Position numbers and translations under genes: made by a program. Below the pieces are notes generated by a model. The model saw nothing but the letters and a program-made list of their open reading frames with translations, had not been told where the DNA came from and did not search any database. Below, one piece after another: positions 47,601 to 61,045 of a stretch of DNA of 64,000 nt. Source of the stretch: Dicaeum eximium (taxonomy: Eukaryota > Chordata > Aves > Passeriformes > Dicaeidae); the NCBI GenBank assembly GCA_013396995.1, contig VWZP01006030.1:912471-976470 (forward strand). The letters run 5' to 3'. Position 1 is the stretch's first letter; each line of letters starts with the position of its first letter.

Positions 47601-47939
47601 TGATAATATATATTGATTCCCAGAAATGTGCAGTTGAGGAAACTTGACTTCCACAAAACTGTTCTAATAAACTTACTGATAGTCCAAAATTGAGCATGTG
47701 TTTGCAGCTCCAATCCCAGACTGATGAGTGTGAGGTGATAAATAAATCCCTGTAAATCCAGGCCTCTTGTAGATGCATGGGACAAGTGGAGGGACATTAT
47801 GTCTTTCAGGTCTCCAGTAGACCCTCAGCAGTGCTGCTCCTTATTTATATAAGCTTCAAAGCCTGCAAGTGAAGCTGAAATAGAAACTTAAATCACAACA
47901 GGAATAGTTCTGGAGGATGTTTTACTCTAAGAAGTTTTA
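47601..47939. other. Unique intronic sequence
   Basis: Short spacer between the LTR and a CR1 tail. Nothing recognised. Confidence 0.6.
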
Positions 47940-48206
47940 AATAGGACAAGAGGGAATGGCTTTAAACTGAAAGAGGTTAGATTAGCTTAGATATTAGTAA
48001 GAAAGTTTTCACTGTGAGAGTGGTAAGGCACTGGAAGAGGTTGCCCAGACAAGCTGTGGATGCCCATCCCTGGAAGTGTTGAATGCCAAGTTTGATGGGG
48101 TCTTGTGCAATCTGATCGAGTGGAAAGTGTCCCTGACCATGGCAGGGGATTGGAATGAGATGATCTTTAAGGTCCCTTCCTACCCAAACCATTCTGTGAT
48201 TTTATG
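47940..48206 (+). mobile_element. CR1 LINE 3' fragment, sense
   Basis: taggacaagagggaatggct, taaactgaaagaggttagat, gaggttgcccagacaagctg, then a tail ending accattctgtgattttatg. Moderately diverged. Confidence 0.95.
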
Positions 48207-51200
48207 AAATAACCCTTCTAAGTGTTTTTTCTCTCATATTGAATACACTAATAACTTCTCTCATTGCAAAGCCCTTTTTGGGGGGAATATTAAACTCTTA
48301 GACTGATAGGCCTTCTCCCTCTCTGGTATCCATGCTTGGAAAGGGCAGATGGTAATTCTGTGTGCCAGAGCAGAATGGTGAATAGTTAGGGACCATCTCA
48401 TGTGCCATTTATATAGCCCCTGCCACTGCAGGGTCTTGGATCACAATGGAAGTTCTCAGGTATAAAAACTGCATAAATGATATTTATGACTGCTCAGAAA
48501 TCTTCCATGAAGTACTTAGTCAGTCTGATTTATTAAGCCACCTTGCATGGAGGATGAAATAAAATGAAAAATACTGGTTGTGGTATTAAAATAATATAGT
48601 AAGTCATTGTTTTCCACCCAGCAGAAGATAAATGGTGAGGGGTTTGAAGAAGATTTCTAAGTGACTTCCCATTTCTTCCCACTCAGTTTGACTATTCCTG
48701 TTGGCTGGGAATAGAAAACTGAAGTGATGGATGGCTCTGATTATGCCCAGTCAGGTGCATTAAGTGGTGTCTCACTCTGCTGCCTCCCACAATCTCGCTG
48801 CTTGCTGTGCTTATCAGGGCTGCTGGGGAAAAGGTAGATGCCTGTAAACAATAAAGAAATAAAAGGGGAGGTGAAAGAGCTCAGATTGGTCTCAGTGAAA
48901 GGATTTTCTGGGCGCTGGAAATGCGTTGAGGAGTTTGAACGGATCCACTTTTAGAAGAACTAATTGAGGTGTGTCTGTCAGCTTCAAGATTTAGTATTCT
49001 ACATGAAGCCCATCCTACTTTTCATGGGTCATTTCATGGGAGAGATGCTTGCAGTATATGGAAAGTTTCTTTTTAGCATCCATCTGTTTAATGCTACATG
49101 GAGCTTGGCTCACATGTTTGTTTCTGGTTAAATCATGAACTCATGTGTGCTTGAGTTACAGTGCTGTGAGTTCACAGACACCAAGAAAAATTACTCTATT
49201 TTCATCAGTGCAAGACAAAATAAGATCCTATGGATTTTTAGCTACAAACCAAGGACAGGTAGGTTTGAGATGCAGTACTTCATTTTGGTTTTGTGTCAGT
49301 GCTGTGTACAAGAGCTGTCTAAAGCTGTATGAAATACAATTTGAAGTCTGTACAAATGCAGCATTGAATTTCTGTGGCTCTGTGTCTAAATTTGGGTTGT
49401 TGATGTACAAGAAAATTGAATTCAAGATGGAAAGGTGCAAAATGCTATCAAAGTGACCCTGTCTAATACAACAGACTGGCTGTGACTGGTTCATTCCTCC
49501 TTGGAAAAAACAAACAAACAAACAAACCAGGCTGGTGAGATATGGCTGATCTTTATTAGCCTGTAGGAAAGGCAAATTGGGTGGATTGCTGTTTGAGCTG
49601 AGAACTTTCATGAGAAGAATCAGACCTTGAACAAGTTTGGATTGAAAACAGGAAAACTTCTAGCTGTAAGAGCAGTGAGTTTAGGGACAGCCTTACAGCT
49701 TGGTTAGTGGAGATGGAAGCCCTAACTGAGGTGCACCTCTGTCTTTTTAGGAAGGAGATTTTCAATGCACAATGAGCTCAAGTTCTGGGTTTAATATCTC
49801 AATTTCCTGACATTCCTTGGGCAGTTTCTGATGACTGGAACAGCATCCCGTGAGAAATGCTTCTGGCTTTGTCTTGCTGGGGAAAGGTACCAAGGTCTCT
49901 ATGCTCCTGGTGTGTCCTTGCTTCTGCAAGATCAAAGTTGCTATCAGAAAAATCTATGAGGTTGCTTCATTGGGAAGTGCCAGCCCAGTGAGTTAGGCTG
50001 GTGTAATTACCCTGATACAGCAATTCCAGCAAATCTTCCCATAGCCAAGGCTGGACAATGTTGCAAAACTTTGACCTTCATGTTTTAGCTCAGCTCTTCT
50101 GTCTTTAAAGTACAAGGACAGACTTGTCCCAAAGTTAGCACTGGCTCAGTGGAAAGCTGGACAGGACAGTAGCACTGGGCAATATATTTCCATTAACTTT
50201 CTTGGTTTCAGCTTCAGAAAATGCTTTCCCAATCAGAATTGAACTTCTTCCTTCAGAGAAGTTTTGATTGAATGATTTCAATTTTTCAAAGATAATTGAC
50301 AGAACACATTTTAAAATTTGTAGAGGATAACTGAGGAATCTCTCTTTGCTTGTATTTTCAAGCATAAGGGTTTTTGGGGGGGGAACAATAGCAAGAGGAA
50401 AAAAAAAAAGTATGTTGGTAAAAGAAACTGAACCCAAAGCATTTGAGCATTGTTTTTCTTTATTTTTAATGAAATCCATGTAGCATGTTCAATAAAATCT
50501 ATCTATATATCCAATTGAATCACTGCTCAGCCTATGTGTGATGTAATGGTAGAAATTATGACAGATTCCACTTACTCTTGCTGTTAGATCATTAAAGCCA
50601 GGTTTCTACTAATAAAACTGCTGCAAGATTAGAATGTCTGCAGGGAAAATAACCTTAGCCAAAACTGCAGCCAGTCAGATTCAGAAGATATGTTTGGGGA
50701 TGCTTTTCCTCAGAGAAGGGTACAATAAATGCTGTAACCGAGTAAAGAAGTCTATGATTGCAAAGTTCTAGAAGTAGGAAAACTTGTGTCATTCTGGCTA
50801 ATTTCTTATTGTGGTCATTAAGGGACAGAGAATCACAAGCAAATGAGAGGGAAGAAGAATTTTTGGTTATTTCACACTGTTCACCTGCCAACACAGAGAC
50901 TTCCCTGGAAGAAGTGATTTTGTATCTGTATAACTTTCACTAAAACAGAGAAAGCTCTGATCTAGACAAAGTTATGTCTCTAAATTGATTTGCTGACATG
51001 TTTTTCTAGCAGGGACTGAACCTAAGCACAGTGGGAATAACTAACCCTCCCTTTAGCTTCGCTTTAGGATGGGGGAAGTCCTGGTTCTCAATAGCAGAAA
51101 GGAGAATCTCCTTTAAATGCCATGGATCTATCAATATTTTTTTTAAAGTTGGAAAAATACTTTTTTTTTTGTCTTCTGCATGGGAAAAATCTGCAGTAGA

Positions 51201-52419
51201 AACAGCACAAAATTGAAACAGATCCATGAGCAAACTCATGGCAAGCTGTCTGTGCTCTTGTGTGTCTCTTAGCTGCACAAAGGGGAAAGTTGTAGAAGGA
51301 AAAATGCGATTACTTCAGTGCAAACACATCTGAACCACTTTCCTGAGTGTCACCCCATGCCTCTGGCTGGGTGTGCTGTGTTTTACCAGAGCTGGCAGGA
51401 TTTGGTGTCACAGGGATTTATGACTCTGAACTGGACTGGGCAGTGACATCACAGCTTCAGAGGACGTGGCTGCTCCGTCATTCATGATCTCAGTCACCCT
51501 GCTCTGTGCTGGCCTTTGGTAATATTTGTTTAACAGGGTTTTTGTTCAGGTACAGCTTCTCAAGCCCTGGCAGTGTCAGACTGAGAGCTGAGAGCAGGAT
51601 CCTGTTAACCCTGCGAAGACTCAGACCTGGTAGTTTGAAAAGAACTAACTCTTGGAATAAAGTGGAATCAGAAGTTTCTCGTGCTTATTTTTAACCATCA
51701 CAACATAGAAGAAACCCCTTAATTTTTGGTCTTTTGTTAAGATATGATTCCTTGTGCTTCTTCCTGATGTATTTCCCCCGATCCCTCAGAGTGCTGTTTG
51801 GATCATCCTGACAGCTCTGCAGGTGGTGAGTCCTTCATCTTCCCCCCTCATGGAGAAGACTCAGGCCATTGCCAATAAACTGTGAGCAACAAAAATCAGC
51901 TACAGAAAACTATTAAAATTGCCCAAGAAGTCAATTTATAGGTGAATAAGGAAAAAAATGCTTATTGCAATCACATCCATAAAGCACAAAAAGCCTTTGT
52001 GATGTAAAGAAATGACTGCATAAGGAAAAGTTTGCTATGCAGTGAGGACATAATGTTATAGTGATGGTCAGTCACATCTACCTGTGCAAAAAGGATAATA
52101 TTTTGCAGTCCAGGGAACTGATAACCCTGGTACCACAGTTCTGCAGCAAGAAAGTCTGTGCACAGCTCTAGCAAAGATCTTGAAACTTTTTGAAGAGCAA
52201 GAATGGTCTCAGACAAGTACAATAAAAGTGATCATAGAAGAAGCTGCTTCTAAAGAGACAAAATCTGAATCCTATATGTACATATGTATATGTTGTAGAA
52301 TGTCTCTTGTCTTTCTTGCTGCAGGACTCTGTCTCCAAGAGCTCTGTTTATAACTAATATTAACTAAGGAATGAAGCTGTGACTGTATCCAAGAAGTGTA
52401 AAGGAGCGAGCAATGCTGA
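48207..52419. other. Unique intronic sequence
   Basis: No gene or repeat family recognised. (AAAC)n at 49506-49527 and short A/T runs near 50400 and 51140-51170. ORFs up to 127 codons lack domains. Confidence 0.55.
49506..49527. repeat. AAAC microsatellite
   Basis: About five caaa units. Confidence 0.92.
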
Positions 52420-52735
52420 AGAGAAATGGGGATGTTGGATTGAGGGCTACAAAAGAACAATGTGATAAAAGGCAGCACAGAACAAGAAAAGTACAACTTT
52501 GTATCAAAAAAGAACTTCCTAATAGCTGGATCGACTGGACAGGGCAACGATTTCCTAAGGGAGGGAGCAGAAACCCTGTTGTTTCAATCATTTAAACAAA
52601 ACTGGACAAAGCCCTGGAGAATATATTGTAAGGAACAATCACATGCCATCCCCTGGGAAGGGATAACATGACCTGATAAAGTCTTTTCCTAGTGGTTGCG
52701 ACGATTCTCTTCAGATTGAGAACTTGTTCTGGGCA
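52420..52735 (+). mobile_element. Old CR1-type LINE tail, sense
   Basis: Reads like an ancient amniote CR1 3' region: agaacaagaaaagtacaact, aagaacttcctaatagctgg, taagggagggagcagaaacc, aaaactggacaaagccctgg, agaatatattgtaaggaaca. The terminal repeats are lost. Confidence 0.7.
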
Positions 52736-55700
52736 TGATTTGTCTTGGGACTGGATATGATGTGAGCCTCAGGTCAGTCCTCTGATTGATTCAGAGAACC
52801 AAGCAGAGAGGAGGAAGGGGAGGAAAAGAGTGCAGGGACAGTAAGAAATAGAGCTCATGGGAAATATTGACTCAGAAGTCAAATGTCAACTGCTGCCAGC
52901 TGGAAATCCAGCCCAGAGCTGCTGCTGGGAGGAGTCAGGAATGGTACACCAGACACAAATCTGGTGTACCAGAATCACTGCTGCTTAAATGGTTGTCTCC
53001 TCACAGAGCTGGAGAGGAACCTCTCCTCTCTTTCCAGCCTCTTTTCTGAAGCAGAGGAGATTTTAGGGATGAGCTGAGATACTGTTCTATCTGTACAAAA
53101 TGAAATGGTGAGTGTTGGCATCCTTGATTTCTTGGGAGGTAGTAAACCAGGTGGAAATTACCTCAGCTGCTCTCTTACCTTATTCAAAAGAATTGCCAGG
53201 GACTGCAAACATCTCCTATCTAAGCAGTAAAAACAGAGGCTAAGTTCAGCAAGAGGAGGTTTGTGATAATCAGATCTTCTGATTCAGATAGATGAGCAAG
53301 AAGATTGTGAATTCATGGGGCGATTTGAAGTTTTCCACTTTCATTTACTTTTTTAGTAAACCCCTTTATAGTGTAAATTTTAAACAGAAAAAAAAGAAAA
53401 GGGAAATATTCACATTCAAAGCTAAAACAATAACAAACACAAGCAAACACAGATGTCTCAAGTATTTTTTTTTTAAGCAACATCTTCCAAATTTTGTCTT
53501 TTGCTAGAAACAAGATGTTCCTTGATAAGCAGCAGTAGTCAAGCCTTGTTTCCTGTGAACTCAGAAACATCTCCAGTTCTCTTGAACCCTGACTTGCATC
53601 TTCATCCTTGCATTCCATCACAGGCTGTTTTATAAGGTGATGGAGACATTCCTGCAGCTCTCTTCCATGTCTCTACATCTCACCCCACCTTGCAGGACCT
53701 CCAGCTCCTGTTTCTTTCTGGTAACTGGCCAGAGAAGGAGCTGATCCCAGCTGCAGCTGAGCCTGCACTGTGTGTGTGTTGATTTTTAGGCCCTTTTATG
53801 TGTATTCACAGATTGGCCAGATGGCAGGCCCAGCAGAACACTGGGCAGAACAGATCACTATCAAATTCACATTACAGTTTCTTCTAAGTGGTGGAAATTG
53901 GTGAGCAGCTTCAAAGTTATCGTGGAGGAAAAACAGATGGGCAGAGATACGGATATAGATGGCTCATCCTCACCAAGAAATGAGAAAAACACAGAACTAA
54001 TTAGAAAAATGAAAGTTTTTAATGCCTTGTTTTAAACTCATAAACCTATTCCGTACTGCCATAACCCCATGGGTATTTGAAAGGGCCAACTGTGACCAAA
54101 TCTATATTTTTGCATTATGCAGAAACAATAGATCTCAAAGGAGAGGAGCTGTGTCCTGCTGGGGTCTAAATCCAGGAGGAATACAAGATCTTTTCCAGGG
54201 GAAGCCAAGAAGTCCCCAGGTCTTTGCACCTGAGGGAATGTTGAAATTACCTGGGCACAAGTCTTTGACAGGAGGAGCTGAATAAGGATCAGCTGCAGCT
54301 GCTCTGGCCCAAGGAACTGAATAGATTTATGTCCCCACCTCCCCAGAGAGGCATCCAGTGGGGAAGAGGAGAGGCCATCCCTGGTACATGCTTGTGGTGG
54401 AGTCCAGGCAGGTAACAAGGAGGGAAGTGCAGTCTGAGAACCTTTGAAACACAATTCTCCAAAGTGTCTGATGAACATGGCCTTGCTGAGAGCCTTGCAG
54501 GGACTGGGATACATTATTTGCCTTGACCCTCTGAGAATCCAAAGGAAATCTCTTCAAGAGGGTCAACTTTTTACAGAGAGCACCTGACTGTATTGCATGT
54601 GATCTGCAGCTGAAACCAGCCAAACCAGAAGTCCTAAGTCCTGCCCTGAATCAGAAATGAGCATGGCTGTGTTTCACTAAATTTCTGCTTTGGATCCCTA
54701 TAATTTCAGTCAGTGTGAGAAACATAATTGTCTTCCCAAGTGCCACCCACAAGAGGACAACCCAGAATGCTCTTATAGTTGATAGCTTCAGTTCCTGCTC
54801 CATCAAGGCTCTAAGAATTCAGGGCTGTGTTCTTAAGCAGTTGCCCAAGCACTCTTGGTGGTGTCCCCTTGGAATCTTCCAATGGAACATGGTTTAGCCA
54901 CATCTGGTAATGGTCAGGGCTGGGAATTGCTGCCAACAGGCATTTGGGGTGATGCAGAGCATTCACCATGCCAGTATTTACTGCAACTTGGTGTGGCTGG
55001 AAGAGAAGCTATGGGAAAAAATTGCTCTCACTAATGCTCCACAGTGGGAGGTTGAGGTTCCATAAGGAAGGAGATAATGTGGGATGGCTGCAGACCAGAA
55101 TGGTAGAGGGAGTGAGGAAATGTGGCAGAGGAATGAGTGGCAGCAGTAGTTATCAGTCTCATCAGTTTTGGATGAGTCCTTGGGGTCTGCTGCTGGCTGT
55201 GCTGACAGATTCAGATCCCTGGTGAGCTCACAGGAGCCACTGCTGCAGAGGCAGCCCCTGAGACCCAACATTCTCTGTCCTGCTCACTGTGTGCATGAGT
55301 GCCCTTCCACCTGCAAGGACTGGCTTTGGCTGTCTTCACCTGCTGCTCAGCAGATCCCAGAGATCACAGACAGAAGCCATTTCTTCCTTTTCCTCCTCAT
55401 TTCCTTGCTGCCTGTGTTGCCTGTGCCTGCGTCTCCCATCAGAGTGATTTTGAAGCTGTTTTCCCTGAACATCTTGGAAGATTGACTCCAAGATCAAGAA
55501 GAAAAGAAGTCTTTCCTTGTGGTGGGGAAAAAAAAAATCAGTGAAAGCCTGTTGTGTCCCTGCCACTCAGAATAGGAGATCTTCTGCAGGTTTGATATAA
55601 AACAAAGCAGTGAGTGCAATCTCCAAGGTGGCATGACCTTACTTCTGCAGCCAGGACATGGAAGCAATTTTAACAGACCAGGGATGAGCCAGGATGAGAG

Positions 55701-57128
55701 GCCATGCCAAGCTTGTTGAAGGATTTAGGATTTGAGGTTGCATCTGGGCATGTCAGATTCTTTTTCCTCTCTTGTGATGTCCCTGTCTCACAACAGGAGA
55801 TGATATTACCACGTATTGCTATGTGTTCCTGTAGGGAAACATGTGCCATGATTTATCCTGACATTAGAGACTGTCTTTTGAGCATGGAAGAGGAGGATGC
55901 CTTTGAGGATGGAAGGGGATGTGCAAAACTGAGAGATTGTTCAGCTGAAGTCTATGGTGAGATCAGCCCACAAGGGAATACAAGAAAAAAGAGGTCCTGG
56001 AGATGTTTGAGGAGAAAGGCAGCAGGATTTGGGGAGAGGCCAGACGTGGGAAAGAGAAGAGGGAGCAGCCAGCAGTGCCCATGTGCCAGGAGGGTGGTGT
56101 AGTTACACAGCAGCTCTCACCCAGGTAACAGCAGCTCTTGATTACCTTACAGGAGAAAGACTTAGTCCTGGTGAATGAGTTACTACCAGTTGGTTGGATG
56201 AAGGATCTCCCTGATCCCTCCTGAGAATCTCTTTCATCTGCACCACAAAGGCCACGTTGCTTCTTCTCTCTGCTGAAAGCACGAGCAGCAAATCCAGCAG
56301 AGACACAGCCTGGTCCTTGTGGCGGTTTCTCTGACGTAGATGAACCTCTGAAGTGAAGTGTGTGACATCAGGAAGATGTTCTAATCTGAATTACACTTGC
56401 CCATCTGAAGAACAGGTGCCATTATCCTCTCTTCATTATCTCCTGGCCTGGGCTGCTGCCAGCATGAGTAAGAAGGGTTTGAGTCACAGGGATGGAGAAG
56501 TTAATTCCTTTCCTGGCCCAAATGCCCATCGTGGGGATGAATGATGTGTAGATGAATGAGGGGAGAAATCTCCTCCTAAGAGAAATAAAGCATCCCTCAT
56601 GAATAATGTAGAGCATTGCTTTGAGATTCAAGACATCTAAGCCTTGTTGCACATTGAATGTGGATGTGAATGAGGCTCAGCTGCTCTGCAGATACACTCT
56701 GGCCTGAGCACGACCTCTAACTAACTCACCACTGCCACAGGTTTTATTTTTTAACCCTGGCCATGTACTTGGCCTGGTACCAGTGCACATCTAGAGACAA
56801 ACCTCTCAGTCTCTGACAGAGCCCAGCACAGAAAAACGCTCAGAAAACCAATGCAAGCTCTATCTGTGCTACTAAGTGAAGCAGGAGCTGTGTTTTGTAG
56901 GACACAGAGGCCAACAGAGATGACACACTGAGTGCCAGAAACAGATAAACACATGTACTGCCCCAGGAGGGTGCTTAGTTCCAGGGGACCCTGGCCTGTG
57001 TTAACCTCCATGTGTGCACCAGGCATGGACTTTGCCTGGGACAGTGCTGGTTATTCCAGGGGGAAGCCACAGTGGGCTGGGCTGATGACAGAGTGTGGAC
57101 ATCATGGGCTGGTGGTGGAATTCATCCT
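52736..57128. other. Unique intronic sequence
   Basis: No gene or repeat family recognised. ORFs of 132-158 codons (54038-54514 minus, 55704-56102 plus) show no domain or homologue that I can name. Confidence 0.5.
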
Positions 57129-57362
57129 CAGAATCACAGAATTGTTAAGGTTGTAAAAGGCATTTAAGATCAAGTCCAATGGTCAACCCAGCACCAATAC
57201 CATGTTTACCATTAAACCATGTCCTCAAGTGCCAAATTCTCATTTCTGAACACTCAGCTGCTTCCCTGGACAATCTGTTCCAATGCTTTACATTCCTTTT
57301 CATTAATTCTTTCCCCCTAATATCTAACCTAAAGCTCCCCTGGCATAACTTGAGCCCAGTTT
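57129..57362 (-). mobile_element. CR1 LINE 3' fragment, antisense
   Basis: The plus strand begins agaatcacagaattgttaag and runs through attaaaccatgtcctcaagt, caatctgttccaatgctt, cccctaatatctaacctaaa and ctcccctggcataacttga. 5'-truncated. Confidence 0.93.
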
Positions 57363-57727
57363 AGTTTGCTGGTGTACATGCTGCCTTGCAGAGTTGGAGA
57401 TGGCTACTATGTAGATGCAGCACACTGAATATATTCAGGATTTTTTCCCATGATGCTTTCTTTTTGTTATGGATTTACTTATTCCGAGCTGTCTGAATCA
57501 TTACAATAGCATGAATTTGTTTAAATTCTTTTTGCCCTAGAAGCAAAGTGTTATTTCAGCGAATTTGTGTTGGAGGACAGGACAGATGTTGCAGACCTGT
57601 CTGTACCCTGCAGCTGAGTGTGGTGCAGAAATCACTGATGTAGATCTAAGCAAGCTGCTCTGTCCACATGAGGCTGCAAAGTGTCAGAGATACTTGCTTG
57701 GGGCCTGAATGCAACATGGCATTTTTG

Positions 57728-57975
57728 TGGATAAAAGGTCTATAAAATCATGAGTGACACAAAGACGGGGAATGGAGAATGATTGTTCCTGGTGTCTTCC
57801 AAAGATGAGAGGATGCCATTGCCATCAAATCACAGTAATGAAAGGGAAGTAAAGGAGCAATGGCAATTTTTTTAGAGAACACATGGTTGTTCTATGAACC
57901 TTCTTGCCATAGGATGTTAAAGACATTGAAGGGACAATGCCCAAGCTCATGGAAGAGAAATCCATTTTGTGTTAC
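57728..57975 (+). mobile_element. Old CR1-type LINE tail, sense
   Basis: tctataaaatcatgagtgac, gattgttcctggtgtcttcc, cttcttgccataggatgtta and ctcatggaagagaaatccat follow the order of an ancient CR1 3' region. Heavily diverged; boundaries approximate. Confidence 0.6.
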
Positions 57976-60649
57976 TAACCCCAGCAAAAACTGGCTTTAG
58001 AAATCCCTGAGCACCGAATAATGAAGCTGGATATATTAATTCATGGGGGGAAAACTCACATATAATTATAGCATTCCTATGCTCTTCCTCAGCCATGTGC
58101 TTGTGGTCACTGTTGGATTCAGGGTAACTGTGCACAGAATTCCTCTGCATGTTCTGGTTGTGGCCTGGTACACCAGGACAATGTCTCTTTACAACCCAGA
58201 GAAAAATACTGGGGTTGTCCCCAGCTGGATCTCTTAGTGATCACAATGAGGAGTTTCTCTCTGTGTGTCATCTGAAAGGCACCATAGAAAAATTAGCATT
58301 GAAGAAGGCTCTAAGTGTTTTTTCTTCAGACCTTTATAGCTACACTCTGACAAACAAGAAAATAGAATTCCTTTTTTCTTCTAGAATTACATGTGGGTGC
58401 ACATGTTCTTTGAGAGATTTTCATCAGAGAATGGACAAGGCTTGGAAAAACCAAAGGCAGGGAAGACCCCAACAGAGCAGAGCAGATTTGGAGCTACCCC
58501 TTACAGGGTGATTCTTTTCTTCCCTTGCCTTCACCTTCCTGCAGTTCTGCTTGGTGTCTGTAGCCCAGCTGTTCATGACTGGAAGGAGATAGATTTTGGG
58601 GTGTATTGGTGCTTCACAGTCCAGAACTGGAGACATTTCTTTGTGTCAAGCTATTCTTGGTGACAGCCCAGACGAGCTCTGTCTTGAAAGCCTAAGCAGC
58701 TGGGAGGGGTTTTGAAAGTGAGGGAGAGTACTAATGGCATTGCTTCCAGTCAGGGTGAGGGTTATTTAGACTTTCCTTGATCATTCAAATGATTCTCATT
58801 AAACACCAGACAAAACTGCCTGCTGTGGTCACATTGCTTTATTGTGGTGCCTCAGCAAACCAGTTACTATACTCGAGGAGGATGGGCAGTGTTTGTTGGA
58901 TGTGGTCCAGTGTAAAGCTCCATCTCTACCTTTCTCACCCTTATCTCAGCTCTTCTCACCCTTATCTCAGCTCTGTGGCCTGTTAAGGGATGCATTTCCT
59001 GTACCCAGTACTAAGGTCTTCTGTTCCATCTTTCTTCTTCACCACAGAAGAGAGAGAAGCCCTGATGTCATCATTAACATTTCTGTTTTTCTTTAAGTCT
59101 TGTGTTTCTTAATGATGACACAAAGTCATTTCTTTATACTCTGCTAAAGGGTAGTGACATTCATGTAGAGGAAATCAGGAAGAATTTTGGTAGCTGGAAT
59201 CTGCTACCAAAGCAGATGCTTCTGCTTCCGCCTTTACTTGATGCAAGTAAAACCCAACTACCTGGAGACTGACTCTGTGACCTGTGTCCTTTCCCAGCAT
59301 CATTGCTCCTTTGTGCTCCTCTTCCTCTGGCGATTATTCAACTTCCCCTTTTGCCCAGAGGCAGTCTCTGATGTTAGAGAAGACAATGGTTTGTTTTAGG
59401 TTTGAAAAATGTTGAATTTCAGAGAACATGCAGTTTGCTTTCCATGTATTACTCTGTACAGTGCTGGCTGGATTCTGCAATGCTTAAGTAATGAAGAGTT
59501 AGGTCTGTCTTTGGTGTATTCTCACATCCCTCATTTCAGACTCTTCCAGGCAATGGCTACGGTGTCTATTCCTTAAAGCCAAATTGTGTAGGATAAATAT
59601 GTGACTCTAAACCTCTATACATTAGTCCATTGTAGACTCTTATTCCAGCTTCATGAATAAATTCCTTTCTTTACCCCAGATTCATGGTGAAAATACAGTA
59701 AGAGACATTTATCTGATGTTGGGGAATGTGAGTATGACTTGAGGTGGAATAGAGGTCAGAATTTCTGAATTTTCTATCTACCTATGCAAATTGGAGGGAA
59801 ACTAAAGCCTGCTGATGTCTGTGCTTCCCTGTCTGTAAAACAGGGATATGGATATATTTGTATCTTATGGGATATATAATTACAAAGTCTGTGACCAATC
59901 TTAGGAATTCAACTGTGAGACAGCATCATTATGTAAGCACATAATATTAATGTTTTATGATGTCCCTAAACTTTTCTTGGGGATATCTTTAATGAGAAGG
60001 ATATAGTGAGATCAAAAGAAACCTTTTTTCACCCCAAATATTTTTTTTAGAACCCAAAGTAAAAGTTGTTTCCACCAACTGCCATCTCTGCAACCATCTG
60101 GAAAAATCACATTTTCTGAAGCTTTCCTTCTCTTTATCATCTGTAACTAAAGCTATAAAATAGGAAGATGTCCCTGGTTTAATTAACACCCCTGTAGTTC
60201 AAAAGCTGATCTTAGTAATGAGAGGCAATTATAGCCTTTATAGAGGGACAGTCAGGTGGAACTAACCCAGCATCAATCTGGTGTAGAAACTTCCCTTTCC
60301 AGGTAATTTGGAAACTGCTTTTTATGATGAACAGACTACCTGGCTCAAAACAACAGGTGAATCTCTTTCCTTTATAACCTGGAAAAGAACCATGTATTTT
60401 GTAAATGTATTTTGAGTTGTGTGCTTCTTTTATAAGTGGTTTTTACAGCCCATCCATCAACAAATACCAACTGACCTAAGAATAAACCTGTTGCTTTTTG
60501 AAGGGGGTTCTTGCTGATTTTCTTGTTTTATTTTCCTTGTCTACCCTTGCTTTACATTTTGAAGGTGTCCTGGTGTTCATATTTTAGTTCTAGTAAAAGT
60601 GCAGACTCTGAGATGCAGCCCCATCCTGAGAGGAAGGCAGAATTCTGGT
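57976..60649. other. Unique intronic sequence
   Basis: No gene recognised. It contains a 21-bp tandem duplication at 58932-58973. Confidence 0.55.
58932..58973 (+). repeat. 21-bp tandem duplication
   Basis: ttctcacccttatctcagct plus one base, occurring twice head to tail. Confidence 0.92.
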
Positions 60650-61045
60650 TTCTGCAGCTCAACACTGGTGTGCCAGGGCTAGAGAAGGCCCAGAGAAGGA
60701 CATGGAAATGATCAGGGAAATGTGACTTCTGCTGTATGAGTTAAAAAGGCTGTGGCTTCAGTTTAGACAGGAAAAAGCTGAGAGCAGAGATAAAGCTGAG
60801 TTTAGCTGGGAACATGAAGGTGGTAGATAAGGAAGATTTAGAACTTCAATTTCGTAACTAAGGTGTTCTAGCTGAAACAAGGCGATATCCTTGAAATTAA
60901 AATGTACCTTTTTTACATAGCAGATATGGAACTTCTGGAATTTGTTGCCACAGGAGATTGAGGAGGTGTGCAGTGTCAACAGTTTTGAAAAAGAATTAGA
61001 CAAATTCAGAGCAGCAGGTCCATGGCCTGAGTCTAAAGGAGATGG
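60650..61045 (+). mobile_element. Old CR1-type LINE tail, sense
   Basis: ggcccagagaaggacatgga, aaggtggtagataaggaaga, ggaatttgttgccacaggag, attgaggaggtgtgcagtgt and agaattagacaaattcagag match the order of an ancient CR1 3' region. No terminal octamers remain. Confidence 0.7.

Noticed and set aside
54038..54514. 158-codon minus-strand ORF
   Set aside because: No domain, no splice context, ordinary intronic composition.
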